Shown here piece by piece: positions 8,806 through 17,439 of a DNA stretch of 64,000 bases. A program made the translations under genes and the position numbers. The DNA comes from UBA6623 sp965248235 (GTDB taxonomy: Bacteria; Acidobacteriota; Terriglobia; Bryobacterales; UBA6623), in assembly GCA_965248235.1 (NCBI GenBank), contig CBDFIU010000004.1, forward strand, positions 1,736,001-1,800,000. The letters are read 5' to 3'. Under the pieces are notes generated by a model. That model was given only the letters and a program-made list of their open reading frames with translations, searched no databases and was not told where the DNA came from. Position 1 is the first letter of the stretch. Each line of letters starts with the position of its first letter.

Positions 8806-9165
8806 ATGAAAAACCTTACCGCCTCAATCATTCTCATCGCATGCCTCGCCGCGAGCCCATCACCGGCCGAGCAGGTCACGCTCGAAGGCTACCTCGTCGA
8901 CCGCGAATGCTCGTCGGGAATCATCGAGCAAGGCGCCCAAGCCGCCGCCGAGCACGACCGCTCCTGCGCCCTGATGGAAATATGCATCCAAAGCGGTTTC
9001 GGGATCTTGACCGCCGCCGGGGACTTCGTCATCTTCGACGACGCCGGCAATGAAAAGGCTGTCGCGGCGGTCGAATCGGCGAGCAAGGACAAAGACTACA
9101 AGATCCGCGTCAGCGGCAACCGCCAAGGCGACGAAATCCAAGTCGTGTCGCTAACGATCAAGTAG
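8806..9165 (+). CDS. small secreted protein, unknown function
   Basis: The ATG at 8806 follows a good ribosome binding site (AAAGGGAGAC) and gives a 119-residue protein. It starts with a clear signal peptide (MKNLTASIILIACLAASPSPA), cleaved around residue 20. The mature part contains three or four Cys residues (VDRECSSG, RSCALMEICIQ), suggesting disulfides after export. It also has a small beta-rich C-terminal half resembling periplasmic OB-fold or DUF-type proteins (DYKIRVSGNRQGDEIQVVSLTIK). No family is named with confidence. It follows gyrA by about 110 bp on the same strand but carries its own translation signals. Confidence 0.8.
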   Translation: MKNLTASIILIACLAASPSPAEQVTLEGYLVDRECSSGIIEQGAQAAAEHDRSCALMEICIQSGFGILTAAGDFVIFDDAGNEKAVAAVESASKDKDYKIRVSGNRQGDEIQVVSLTIK

Positions 9166-9180
9166 GCAAGCCCGGCCAAG

Positions 9181-9235
9181 TGGGGCTGCGAAGAATGGGG
9201 GACAGTCCACTTCGCGCCAGGAGAAATTGATCAAG
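9181..9235 (+). repeat. partial copy of the GGGGCTGTGAAAAA-ended non-autonomous element
   Basis: GGGGCTGCGAAGAATGGGGG, then ACAGTCCACTTCGC and CCAGGAGAAATTG, match the left half of the 108-bp element at 17521-17628 with a few mismatches. The right half is missing. It lies between the convergent secreted-protein and Zn-protease genes. Confidence 0.65.
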
Positions 9236-9272
9236 TAGGCAAGACCGGCCAAGTAGCGACCGGCACTCGCAA

Positions 9273-9965
9273 TCAGTCGTCGCTCCCGCCCAACAGCCCC
9301 GCCCGCAGCAAGAAGTAGATCAACGTCAACAGCGTGCCCACCGCGGCCGCCACATAGGTCATCGCGGCGGCATTCAACACACGGTCGACTCCGTCCCGCT
9401 CATGGGGTGAAATGATCCCCTGCGCCACGACCAATTCCTTGGCTCGCTTGGTGGCGTCGAATTCCACCGGCAAGGTCACAATCTGGAAAAGCAGAACGGC
9501 CGAGAAGAGAACGGCCCCGACCAGGACCATGTTCTGCGAAGCCATGAACAGTCCGATCAGCATCACGAAATAGCCGATCGAGGAGCCGATATTCGCCGTC
9601 GGCACCAGCATCGAGCGCACCCATAACGGAGCGTAGTTCCGCGCGTGCTGAATGGCATGTCCGGCCTCGTGAGTGGCTACGCCGATCGCGGCCAGCGAGG
9701 CCGAATCGTAGACGTCTTCCGACAGCGCCAAGGTCTTGTTGAGCGGGTTGTAGTGGTCCGACAAAAACCCATGCGTCCGCACCACCTTCACGTCCGCGAT
9801 GCCCGCGCGCTGCAGCAGCAATTGAGCCGCTTGCGCGCCCGAATACCCCGTCGCCGAGGGGACCTTCGAATACTTCTTGAACGCCGACTTCGTACGAAAA
9901 CTCGCCCACAACGAAAGCGCCAACCCCGGCAACATAAACACCAAATACAAAGGATCAAAGAACAT
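9273..9965 (-). CDS. YugP-type membrane zinc metallopeptidase
   Basis: The 230-residue membrane protein belongs to the Zn_peptidase_2 (YugP) family. An N-terminal membrane segment is at residues 5-22. The catalytic zinc motif is HEAGH (H99, E100, H103) inside GVATHEAGHAIQHARNYAPLWVR. Three further hydrophobic segments follow at roughly 120-137, 143-160 and 205-224. The family is predicted to act at the inner face of the membrane; its substrates are not established. The ATG at 9965 is the natural start, with GGGAGAATCTC just upstream. The length agrees with family members, and there is no obvious operon partner. Confidence 0.92.
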   Translation of the reverse strand: MFFDPLYLVFMLPGLALSLWASFRTKSAFKKYSKVPSATGYSGAQAAQLLLQRAGIADVKVVRTHGFLSDHYNPLNKTLALSEDVYDSASLAAIGVATHEAGHAIQHARNYAPLWVRSMLVPTANIGSSIGYFVMLIGLFMASQNMVLVGAVLFSAVLLFQIVTLPVEFDATKRAKELVVAQGIISPHERDGVDRVLNAAAMTYVAAAVGTLLTLIYFLLRAGLLGGSDD

Positions 9966-10085
9966 GAGATTCTCCCTTCCCTCTAATTCTCATCCGCGAC
10001 AGCCCGCCGAGAAGTCGAAGTCCCCTCATTTTACCGGCTCGCCCCCCACGCCGCCGGCCGCGCCATGAAAGCTCTTTGACAGGCC

Positions 10086-10814
10086 TTGCCGCAAGCAGCC
10101 GCTGTATTCTGGAGGTTGCCCGTCCTGCGCCTGGAGAACGTCACCAAGCAATACCGCGCCGACCAAGAGACCGTCTCGGCGCTCGACGACGTTTCACTCG
10201 ACGTCGCCGCGGGCGAGTTCGTGGCGCTGGTCGGACGTAGCGGCTGCGGCAAAACCACGCTTCTGAATCTCGCCGGCGCGATGGATTTCCCAACCTCGGG
10301 AAAGGTTCTGCTCGACGACACCGACACCTCGGCGCTCGACGACCGCGCGCTGACCCATATACGCCGCGCGAAGGTCGGGTTCGTCTTCCAATTCTTTCAT
10401 CTGTTGCCGACCTTGACCGGCATCGAAAACGTCGAGCTTCCTCTCATGCTGGCCGGGGAAACCAACGGCCGCGGCCGCGCCCTCGAAAGCCTACGATGGG
10501 TCGAGATGGAGTCCTACGCCGATCGCCTGCCGCATCAACTCTCCGGCGGTCAGATGCAACGCATCGCGATTGCGAGGGCGCTGGTCCATGCTCCGAAAAT
10601 TCTATTGGCCGACGAACCCATCGGCAACCTCGATACCGCCGCCGCCAACGTCGTCATGACGCTGCTGCGCCGCACCGCCGACGAGCGCGGAACCACGATC
10701 CTGATGGCCACCCACAGCATGGAGGCCGCCGCCGTCACCGATACCGTCGTCGGGCTGCGCGACGGCCGCGTCGACGACACGAAGAAGCAAGTTCACAAAC
10801 CAGGAAAGCAATGA
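10086..10814 (+). CDS. ABC transporter ATP-binding protein (LolD/MacB-like)
   Basis: The ATPase subunit has Walker A GRSGCGKT (50-57), Q-loop Q102, signature LSGGQ (152-156), Walker B ILLADE (172-177) and the H-loop His in MATHSME. The spacing and sequence fit the LolD/MacB/FtsE group, which powers lipoprotein extraction, efflux or peptide export with an FtsX-like permease. No permease gene is nearby, so the partner must be encoded elsewhere. The start is uncertain. TTG 10086 gives this extent; TTG 10116 lies directly behind GGAGG but with no spacing. The real N-terminus of the domain is LRLENVTKQY. The stop is 4 bp before the amidase ATG, so the two genes are probably co-transcribed. Confidence 0.9.
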   Translation: MPQAAAVFWRLPVLRLENVTKQYRADQETVSALDDVSLDVAAGEFVALVGRSGCGKTTLLNLAGAMDFPTSGKVLLDDTDTSALDDRALTHIRRAKVGFVFQFFHLLPTLTGIENVELPLMLAGETNGRGRALESLRWVEMESYADRLPHQLSGGQMQRIAIARALVHAPKILLADEPIGNLDTAAANVVMTLLRRTADERGTTILMATHSMEAAAVTDTVVGLRDGRVDDTKKQVHKPGKQ

Positions 10815-10818
10815 CGCG

Positions 10819-12255
10819 ATGACTGAACTGTTCTACCAATCCGCCGCCGAGTTGGCCCGTCGCATCCGTAACAAGGAACTAAGCCCCGTCGACGTTCTCG
10901 AAGCGCATCTCGCCCGCATCGAGCAAGTCAACCCGGTCCTCAACGCCATCACCGACCTACAGGCCGACCGCGCGCTCGATCAAGCACGGCAGGCCGAACA
11001 ACAACTGACCGCCGGCACGCCAACCGGCCCCCTGCACGGCGTTCCTCTAACGATCAAGGGCTCGATCGAAGTCGAGGGCTTCCGTTGCGAGTGCGGCACG
11101 AAACTCCGCGAAGGCGTCGTCGCCGAACGCGACGCGACCTTGGTCACCAGCCTAAAAAAAGCCGGCGCAATCATACTCGGCACCACCAACACCCCCGAGT
11201 TCCTGATGGCCTACGAGAGCGACAACCATATATACGGCCGCACCAACAACCCTTGGAATCTCGACTACACCGCCGGCGGTTCGAGCGGCGGCGAGGCGGC
11301 GGCGATTGCTTCGGGATGTTCGGCGGGCGGCTTCGGTTCCGACGGCGGCGGATCGGTTCGCGTGCCCGCCCATTTCAGCGGCATTTGCGGTTTGAAGCCC
11401 ACGCCCGGCGTCATTCCGCGCACCGGGCACTGGCCCGCTTGCCTGGGCCCTTCGGCTTTCTTGGGATTGATCGGGCCCATGGCGCGCACCGTCGAGGACG
11501 TTCGTTTGTTGCTCGAAGTCACCGCCGGTGTCGAATACCGCGACCCCTCGGCCGCGCCGGTCGAGATGCGCGCCGCCGGCGAAGCCGAGTTGCAATCGGT
11601 CAAGGTCGGTTGGTTCGCCGACGACGGCCGGCATCCGGTAACGCCCGAAACCCGCCAAGCCGTCGAGCGCGCCGCCAAGGCGCTCGAGGACCAAGGGCTT
11701 GCCGTCGAGGAAGTCAAGATCACCGGTCTCGAACAAGCCCCCGATTTATGGTGGACCCTCTTCGCCGTCGTCGCGACCACCGCCCTTCAGCCGATCGTCG
11801 CCGGTCGGGAAGACGAACTGCATCCTTTCTCGAAGTCGCTCATGGCAACACAAAAAGAGGCCGAAGCCATGACCTACGAACGATTCCTCGATGCCTGGGT
11901 CAACCGCGACCGCGTGCGCTCGAAACTGCTCGGGCAAATGGAGGAGTATCGCGTTCTACTGTGTCCAACCGCCTCCATCCCCGCGTTTCGTCACGGCGAA
12001 CGTTCCTGGACGATCGAAGGCGAGACGGTGCGCTATCCCGAGCCCTTTGTCTATTCACAGATCTTCAACCTATTAGGAAACCCCGGCGCCGTCGTCCCCG
12101 CGGGTCAATCCGCCGAGGGACTGCCGATCGGCGTGCAACTGGTCGCTCGCCCGTTCGAGGACGAGATAGCCCTGTCGGTCGCCGCCAAAATCGAAGAAGC
12201 TCTCGGCGGCTCACCTACGCCGCCCGAACAAGTCCTTACGTCGGTTGCTCGCTAG
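10819..12255 (+). CDS. amidase (amidase signature family)
   Basis: The 478-residue cytoplasmic hydrolase belongs to the amidase signature family, the same fold as GatA and FAAH. The catalytic triad is visible: Lys80 in GVPLTIKGSIE, the cis-Ser in TAGGSSGGEAAAIASG (S155/S156), and the nucleophile Ser179 in GFGSDGGGSVRVPAH. It lacks the genomic partners of GatA (no gatB or gatC nearby), so it is more likely a catabolic or detoxifying amidase than the Glu-tRNA amidotransferase subunit. It starts 4 bp after the ABC ATPase stop. Its own TAG stop abuts a second TAG that begins a long palindromic repeat. Confidence 0.93.
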   Translation: MTELFYQSAAELARRIRNKELSPVDVLEAHLARIEQVNPVLNAITDLQADRALDQARQAEQQLTAGTPTGPLHGVPLTIKGSIEVEGFRCECGTKLREGVVAERDATLVTSLKKAGAIILGTTNTPEFLMAYESDNHIYGRTNNPWNLDYTAGGSSGGEAAAIASGCSAGGFGSDGGGSVRVPAHFSGICGLKPTPGVIPRTGHWPACLGPSAFLGLIGPMARTVEDVRLLLEVTAGVEYRDPSAAPVEMRAAGEAELQSVKVGWFADDGRHPVTPETRQAVERAAKALEDQGLAVEEVKITGLEQAPDLWWTLFAVVATTALQPIVAGREDELHPFSKSLMATQKEAEAMTYERFLDAWVNRDRVRSKLLGQMEEYRVLLCPTASIPAFRHGERSWTIEGETVRYPEPFVYSQIFNLLGNPGAVVPAGQSAEGLPIGVQLVARPFEDEIALSVAAKIEEALGGSPTPPEQVLTSVAR

Positions 12256-12451
12256 TAGCCCGCATTTCTCATCGCCTGACGGGCAAAGCACACGACAGGC
12301 CCGCCATTACTTCGTTGCGCTTGCTCGCCGTGCTCACCGTACTGTTCAAGTACGCCTCTTTGCTTGAGAGATGGGTCGCCAAGCGGCACGCGCCTCGTAC
12401 TGACAGGCTCTCATGCACTTTGCCTCGCCACGCGATGAGAAAAGCGGGCTA
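12256..12451. repeat. long intergenic palindrome, copy 1
   Basis: The left end TAGCCCGCATTTCTCATCGC is the reverse complement of the right end (GCGATGAGAAAAGCGGGCTA) except for one base. The interior is an imperfect palindrome around a GTAC-n-GTAC apex. It fills the gap between the convergent amidase and LacI genes. The TAG at its right end, read on the minus strand, is the stop codon of the LacI gene; the left TAG follows the amidase stop. It could act as a bidirectional terminator hairpin. Confidence 0.85.
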
Positions 12452-13468
12452 TGACTCCCGAACCGGTCCCGTCGATTCGCGAATCACCAGTTGCGGCGCA
12501 ACCGTGATTTCACGGTTCGGCCGAGATCCTTCACTTTCCTCGACCAACGCCTGAAAGGTCAGTTTTCCGATTTCATCTCGCGGAACGTCCACCGTCGTCA
12601 ACGGGGGATGCGTGAACTCGGCCAAGTGAATATTGTCAAACCCGGTGACCGACACTTGCTCGGGTACGCGCAGCCCTTTCTCCCGCAACGCTTCGAGCAC
12701 GCCCAGCGCCATGAAATCATTCACGCACAAGATTGCCGTCGGCTCGAACCCCGACTCCAACAACTTGCGGGCGGCCCTGCGTCCACCCTCGGGGCCGTCG
12801 ACATCGGCCTCGGTCGAAAACTCCACCGGCTCGTCGTAGGATCGAACAGCTCTGAGAAACGATTCGAGCCGCGCCTGCAGCGACGCCAACCCTACGTGGT
12901 GTCCGACGAACGCCATGCGGCGATGGCCCAACTCATAAAGGTGCTCCCCGATCTTCCCCATCGGCTCGCGCCAATCGATCCGGATATGGGTCGCGCTCTG
13001 GGAGGCCTCACCGATGTCGTGGAAGACGACAGGCAAGTCGCTATCGCGCAATTCCGCGGTCAAGGCTTCGTCCATCTCCGAGACGATCACGCCCAGACCC
13101 GTCAACGAGCGTCCCAACATCGAGCGCACTCCGGCCGCCAATTTGCTCGGCCGATAGCCCGTGCTTTCCACCAACACTTCATACCCGCGGCGATCCGCCA
13201 TTTTTTCGAAGGCGGCGTAGATGTCCAGAAAGTAGGGGTTCTCGATGTTCGAAACGATGAGCCCCAATGTCCGTGTTCGCCCCGACGCCAGCGCACGGGC
13301 GTGAACGTTCGGGTGATAGCGCAGCTCGCGCACCACTTCCATCACGCGTTCACGCGTCGAGGCCCGCACGGCGCCGACGTTATTCAATACCCGCGAAACG
13401 GTGGCCGTCGAGACCTCGGCCCGCTCGGCCACGGTTTCCAGCGTCAATTTTTGCTCCTGATTCGGCAT
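12449..13468 (-). CDS. LacI-family transcriptional regulator
   Basis: The 339-residue repressor-type protein has an N-terminal helix-turn-helix and hinge (LETVAERAEVSTATVSRVLN, then SGRTRTLGLI). A periplasmic-binding-protein-like effector domain follows, with TAILCVNDFMALGVLEAL and VSVTGFDNIHLAEFTHPPLT, the usual sugar-sensor signatures. The ATG at 13468 gives the usual length. TTG 13447, seven codons in, is preceded by CAGGAG and is an alternative start. It is divergent from the TonB receptor gene, whose leader holds a LacI-type operator, so it very likely controls that gene and perhaps itself. The inducer is unknown but is probably a sugar or oligosaccharide. The last codon, TAG, lies inside the palindromic repeat. 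Confidence 0.93.
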   Translation of the reverse strand: MPNQEQKLTLETVAERAEVSTATVSRVLNNVGAVRASTRERVMEVVRELRYHPNVHARALASGRTRTLGLIVSNIENPYFLDIYAAFEKMADRRGYEVLVESTGYRPSKLAAGVRSMLGRSLTGLGVIVSEMDEALTAELRDSDLPVVFHDIGEASQSATHIRIDWREPMGKIGEHLYELGHRRMAFVGHHVGLASLQARLESFLRAVRSYDEPVEFSTEADVDGPEGGRRAARKLLESGFEPTAILCVNDFMALGVLEALREKGLRVPEQVSVTGFDNIHLAEFTHPPLTTVDVPRDEIGKLTFQALVEESEGSRPNREITVAPQLVIRESTGPVRES

Positions 13469-13631
13469 CAGCGCTCGAACTTGAATAGCGAGATCATCGC
13501 CCGATTGTAACCTCAAAAGCCCGGGCCGCAACGCGAAGGACCCCGCCCCCCGGGGGGGGCTATGGATAGCAGCGCCGCGAAAGCCCGGGGACGACTGTAC
13601 GAATGCATACCCAAGTCGCCGGAAACCGCAC

Positions 13632-13660
13632 TTGACACCACATACCCAGAGTGCTAAGTT
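13632..13660 (+). promoter_or_regulatory. sigma-70-type promoter of the TonB receptor gene
   Basis: TTGACA (13632-13637) is followed by a 17-bp spacer and TAAGTT (13655-13660). This is a near-consensus pair whose transcript would start near 13667, about 80 nt before the receptor ATG. Confidence 0.7.
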
Positions 13661-13670
13661 GGGCTGGACG

Positions 13671-13694
13671 CAAGTTAACTTGTAAGCGCTTGCG
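13671..13694 (+). promoter_or_regulatory. probable LacI-family operator
   Basis: A perfect 12-bp palindrome CAAGTTAACTTG (13671-13682) overlaps the LacI-type half-site pair GTAAGCGCTTGC with its AAGCGCTT core (13684-13691). The core with a central CG matches known LacI/CcpA/PurR-type operators. It lies just downstream of the expected transcription start, a classic roadblock position for repression by the divergent regulator. Confidence 0.7.
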
Positions 13695-13747
13695 CTCTTT
13701 TCAGGGGTCGGCGCTGACCAGGAATTTCTTAGGGAGGAAAACACAGC

Positions 13748-16700
13748 ATGATGAACCGCTATGCGGTAGGGCTGCTCGTCCTATCGTTGATTGTCGTTGG
13801 TTCGCTCTCCGCGCAGAGAGCCGACCGTGCGCAAATTACCGGCGTTGTCACCGACCCGACAGGCTCATACGTTCCGGCCGCGGCCGTTACGGTCCTGGAC
13901 GAGGGCACCGGTCTCACCACCGCTTTGGAATCCAACGCGGCCGGCGCGTACACGTCGCCGCCGCTTGTATTAGGTACCTACACGGTAAGAGTGGAAAGGG
14001 CCGGCTTCAAGACTTTCCAACGAGCCGGAATCATTCTGATCGGTGGTCAGATCTACCGCCAGGATGCCACTCTCGAACTCGGTGCTGTCACCGAAACCAT
14101 CGAGGTCATCGCGACCTCCGAAATGATCAACGTGGCGCAGGCCGACGTGACCCACACCGTCGACGAGAAGTATTACTCGGATCTTCCCGTCGTCATGGGC
14201 GCCGACATCCGGTTGGCCGAGTCGCTGCTGCTGCTGCAACCCGGTTACACGCCGATGGAACCCAACGGCGATCCGATGTTCAAGGGCAGCCAATTCAACT
14301 CGCGCATCAACGGCGGCCAGACCATGGCCACCGAGAACTTCTTCGACGGCGCGGCTTTCGGTTTCGCCGAAGGCCACCAGCAGACGCATGAGAGCGCCGT
14401 GCCGATCGAAGGTATCCGCGAGATGAAGGTCATCAACACCACCTACTCCGCGCAGTACGGCCACACCAGCGGCGGATTCATCGAGTACACCAGCAAGTCG
14501 GGCAGCAACGACTTCCATGGTGGAGTGTATGAATACTTCTCGAATGAGAAGTTGAACGCCAGCGGCTTCTTCGGCACCTTCCGTCCGAAGGATCGCAAGA
14601 ACAACTACGGCTTCACGATCGGCGGGCCGGTTCGGCTCCCCGGTTACGACGGCCGTAACAGGACCTTTTTCTTCCTGAACTGGGATATTTACGATTTCCG
14701 TTCCGGCACGCTGCCGAGTTTCACGAACACCACACCGATCGATGCTTTCAAGCGCGGCGATTTCGGAGCTCTGCTGGGCGGTCAAGTCGGCACCGACGCC
14801 CTGGGCCGGCCGATCATGGATGGGGCCATCTACGACCCCAGCACGACCCGGGATATCAACAACGTTCCCATCCGCGACGCGTTCGCGAATAACGTGATTC
14901 CCGCCACGCACCCGTTGCTGGACTCCGCGGCGCGGCAAATCGCCGATGTCATGGTCTCACCGGATCGCGCGGGTACCGCGTTCAACGTCAGCGGCGGCTC
15001 GGGTGACCAGACCTGGCAGTTTGACATCCAAACGGTCCTTTTCCGAGTTGATCACGCTTTCAGCGACAACTTCCGGTCAACCACCAGCTACTTCGAGAAT
15101 GACCGGCCTTCCACCCGCCGTTGCGGCGGTGTCGGCGGCTGTACCGTGAATTCCACGTCGGACTTCGCGTCGAACACCAACTACATCGGGCAAGGCTTCA
15201 ACCAGACGATTGCGACGCATCACTTGCACCAGCAATTTGACTGGATCATCTCGAACAACATCATCAACCACACCACGCTGGCCTACGACCGCTGGTACAT
15301 GGGCGGCAACTCCCTGGCGGGCGGCACGCAATGGCCCGAAAGGCTGTGGGGGCCCGACCGCGGAGGTTTGATTGAAGAAGGCACGGGTCCGCCATCCATC
15401 AGTTTCTCGGGCAACACCCCCTATTCCGGACTGGGTAACCCCTGGGGCGGAAGACAAGGCGGTCCCGGGTTCAACACCAACAACCGTTGGCAGTTTTCGA
15501 ATGACCTGACTTGGGTCTCGGGCAAGCACACCATCAAGATGGGCATCGAGTTCCGTCATCACCAGTATCCGTTCCGGCAGTGGGGCGCTTCGCCCGGCGG
15601 ATCGTTCAACTTCAGTCGTATCCACACAGCGGCCTACGACGCCGGCGGAAACTTCGTCGGTCAGACCGGCGATCCCTTCGCTTCGTTCCTGATGGGGCAA
15701 GTCAACAGAGGGACGTTCCACATTGCCGCCGAGCCGACCTTCTATGAGCGCTATGTCGCCCCCTGGGTGAACATTGACACCAAGCTCACCAATAAGCTGA
15801 CCCTCAGCTTCGGTGTGCGCTGGGACTACCAGACGGCTCGGATCGAGACCAATGATCAGTACTCGACCTTCGACATCAACACGCCCAATCCGGGCGCCGG
15901 CGGCCGCCTCGGCGCGCAGCTTTTCGCCGGCGACGGTCCGGGACGGACGGGTTCGAGGAAGTTCCAGAAACCGCCCAAGGATGCCTGGGGGCCGCGCTTC
16001 GGCTTTGCCTACCGGCTGAGCGACAAGAGCGTGATCCGCGGCGGTTATGGCGTTTACTACTCCGGGATTTCGAACAGCCAGTTCACCGGTCTTCCGATTC
16101 TCGGATTCGAGAACTTCCCGGCTGCGAACGACCTAAGCGGCGGTAGAACCGCCCGGTATCAATGGGAGGACGGCATTCCGAGGGATTTGATCATTCGGCC
16201 GCCGTTTGTTGATCCCACGGTTTCACTGGGCCAGAGCCCGATCGCCGTGGCCGAGGACGACTTGACCCTGCCGAGGTTCCAGAACTTCTCGATAACCATC
16301 CAACGCCAGCTCAGCGACAACATGGTCCTCGATGTCTCGCTCATCGGCAACCGCGGGACGCGGCTGACCAACCACCCCACTTCCCTGGGGCTGCTGAACA
16401 ACATGAACCACCCCGACGTGCTCAATTTCGGGGCGGCCGTGTTGAACTCCGACATCAACTCGCAGGCGGCCCAAGAGGCAGGCATCGGACTACCGTATCC
16501 GGGCTTCTCCGGAAGTGTTGCCCAAGCGTTGCGGCCTTTCCCGCAAGTGACGGGTATCCGTTGGAGGAGTGTGCCGACCGGGCAAAGCATGTACCGCGCT
16601 ATCCAGACCAAGCTGGACAAGCGCTTTGCTAACGGGTTGCAGTTCCGTGCTTCTTACACGTTCGCCAAGTTGGACGGAACGGGAACCGAGAACGCGCAGG

Positions 16701-17311
16701 GGGCGGACGGGCGTAGCGCCCGCCGCCAAAATCCGATCGAGTCTCACGTGAAAACGCTCAGCTCCGATGACATGCGGCACAGTGCCTTCATGGCCTGGAC
16801 CTATCAACTGCCCTTCATGAGGGACAAGAAGTCGGGTCTGGCGAGGCTCGTCGGCGGCTGGAGTTTCTCCGGCGTCTTTCGGGTTGACCAAGGACGGCCT
16901 CTCAACATCTTCATGGCGAATGATATGGGCGGCATTTTGTTCAATCCCCAGAAGCGTCCCAATCGTGCCGGCGGCGAGGGGAGAACGAGCGGCAGTTTCG
17001 ACCCCAACGCCGATCGCTACCTCTCTTCGTCCGCGTGGACCGAACCGGGCTCGTTCAACTTTGGGAACGCTCCCATCAACGACGGTACCGTCCGCGGTCC
17101 GAGAAATATCACCGAGGATCTCAGCATCTTCAAGGATATTTGGCTGAGCGAGCAGGCCAAGATGCGCTTCGAGACTAACTTTGGAAACATTTTCAACCGC
17201 GTGGTCTACTGCCCGCCGAACGGCAACTGGAGCGCCGGTTCGTTCGGGCAAATCTTCGGGCAGTGCAACATTCCGCGGTCGATTCAGTTCGGCCTTCGCG
17301 TCGACTTCTAG
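13748..17311 (+). CDS. Oar-like TonB-dependent receptor with carboxypeptidase-regulatory domain
   Basis: The 1187-residue outer-membrane protein has a signal peptide ending near SLSAQ. It then carries a carboxypeptidase-regulatory (Ig-like) domain, residues about 28-110, with ITGVVTDPTGSYVPAAAVTV. A plug-like region follows (INGGQTMATENFFDGAAF) and then a long beta barrel ending in a terminal aromatic residue (FGLRVDF). Such Oar-like receptors are strongly expanded in Acidobacteriota and import oligosaccharides or other large ligands using TonB energy. The first of two tandem ATGs is chosen; AGGGAGG lies 10 bp upstream. Promoter, LacI operator and a strong downstream terminator show that it is a single-gene unit. 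Carbohydrate uptake is inferred from the LacI neighbour. Confidence 0.92.
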   Translation: MMNRYAVGLLVLSLIVVGSLSAQRADRAQITGVVTDPTGSYVPAAAVTVLDEGTGLTTALESNAAGAYTSPPLVLGTYTVRVERAGFKTFQRAGIILIGGQIYRQDATLELGAVTETIEVIATSEMINVAQADVTHTVDEKYYSDLPVVMGADIRLAESLLLLQPGYTPMEPNGDPMFKGSQFNSRINGGQTMATENFFDGAAFGFAEGHQQTHESAVPIEGIREMKVINTTYSAQYGHTSGGFIEYTSKSGSNDFHGGVYEYFSNEKLNASGFFGTFRPKDRKNNYGFTIGGPVRLPGYDGRNRTFFFLNWDIYDFRSGTLPSFTNTTPIDAFKRGDFGALLGGQVGTDALGRPIMDGAIYDPSTTRDINNVPIRDAFANNVIPATHPLLDSAARQIADVMVSPDRAGTAFNVSGGSGDQTWQFDIQTVLFRVDHAFSDNFRSTTSYFENDRPSTRRCGGVGGCTVNSTSDFASNTNYIGQGFNQTIATHHLHQQFDWIISNNIINHTTLAYDRWYMGGNSLAGGTQWPERLWGPDRGGLIEEGTGPPSISFSGNTPYSGLGNPWGGRQGGPGFNTNNRWQFSNDLTWVSGKHTIKMGIEFRHHQYPFRQWGASPGGSFNFSRIHTAAYDAGGNFVGQTGDPFASFLMGQVNRGTFHIAAEPTFYERYVAPWVNIDTKLTNKLTLSFGVRWDYQTARIETNDQYSTFDINTPNPGAGGRLGAQLFAGDGPGRTGSRKFQKPPKDAWGPRFGFAYRLSDKSVIRGGYGVYYSGISNSQFTGLPILGFENFPAANDLSGGRTARYQWEDGIPRDLIIRPPFVDPTVSLGQSPIAVAEDDLTLPRFQNFSITIQRQLSDNMVLDVSLIGNRGTRLTNHPTSLGLLNNMNHPDVLNFGAAVLNSDINSQAAQEAGIGLPYPGFSGSVAQALRPFPQVTGIRWRSVPTGQSMYRAIQTKLDKRFANGLQFRASYTFAKLDGTGTENAQGADGRSARRQNPIESHVKTLSSDDMRHSAFMAWTYQLPFMRDKKSGLARLVGGWSFSGVFRVDQGRPLNIFMANDMGGILFNPQKRPNRAGGEGRTSGSFDPNADRYLSSSAWTEPGSFNFGNAPINDGTVRGPRNITEDLSIFKDIWLSEQAKMRFETNFGNIFNRVVYCPPNGNWSAGSFGQIFGQCNIPRSIQFGLRVDF

Positions 17312-17338
17312 TCGCGCGGCGTAGTTAACCCTTAACTC

Positions 17339-17376
17339 GGGGCCCGGAAGCTGTTGCTTCCGGGCCCCGTTTTCTT
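17339..17376 (+). terminator. strong intrinsic terminator of the TonB receptor gene
   Basis: GGGGCCCGGAAGC and GCTTCCGGGCCCC form a perfect 13-bp stem with a TGTT loop, followed by GTTTTCTTT. It starts 27 bp after the receptor stop codon. Confidence 0.92.
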
Positions 17377-17439
17377 TGCAGTGGGGCAGGTCCTCCAGGA
17401 GCGATTCCGACTCATGGAGCACCGACTCGACAGCTCAAC

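Noticed and set aside
12256..12451. Long palindromes as CRISPR or attachment sites
   Set aside because: There are no regularly spaced short repeats with unique spacers and no cas or integrase gene nearby.
12449..13744. A 431-residue LacI product starting at 13744
   Set aside because: The extra N-terminal part covers the divergent promoter and operator and has no family similarity; 13468 gives the normal helix-turn-helix start.
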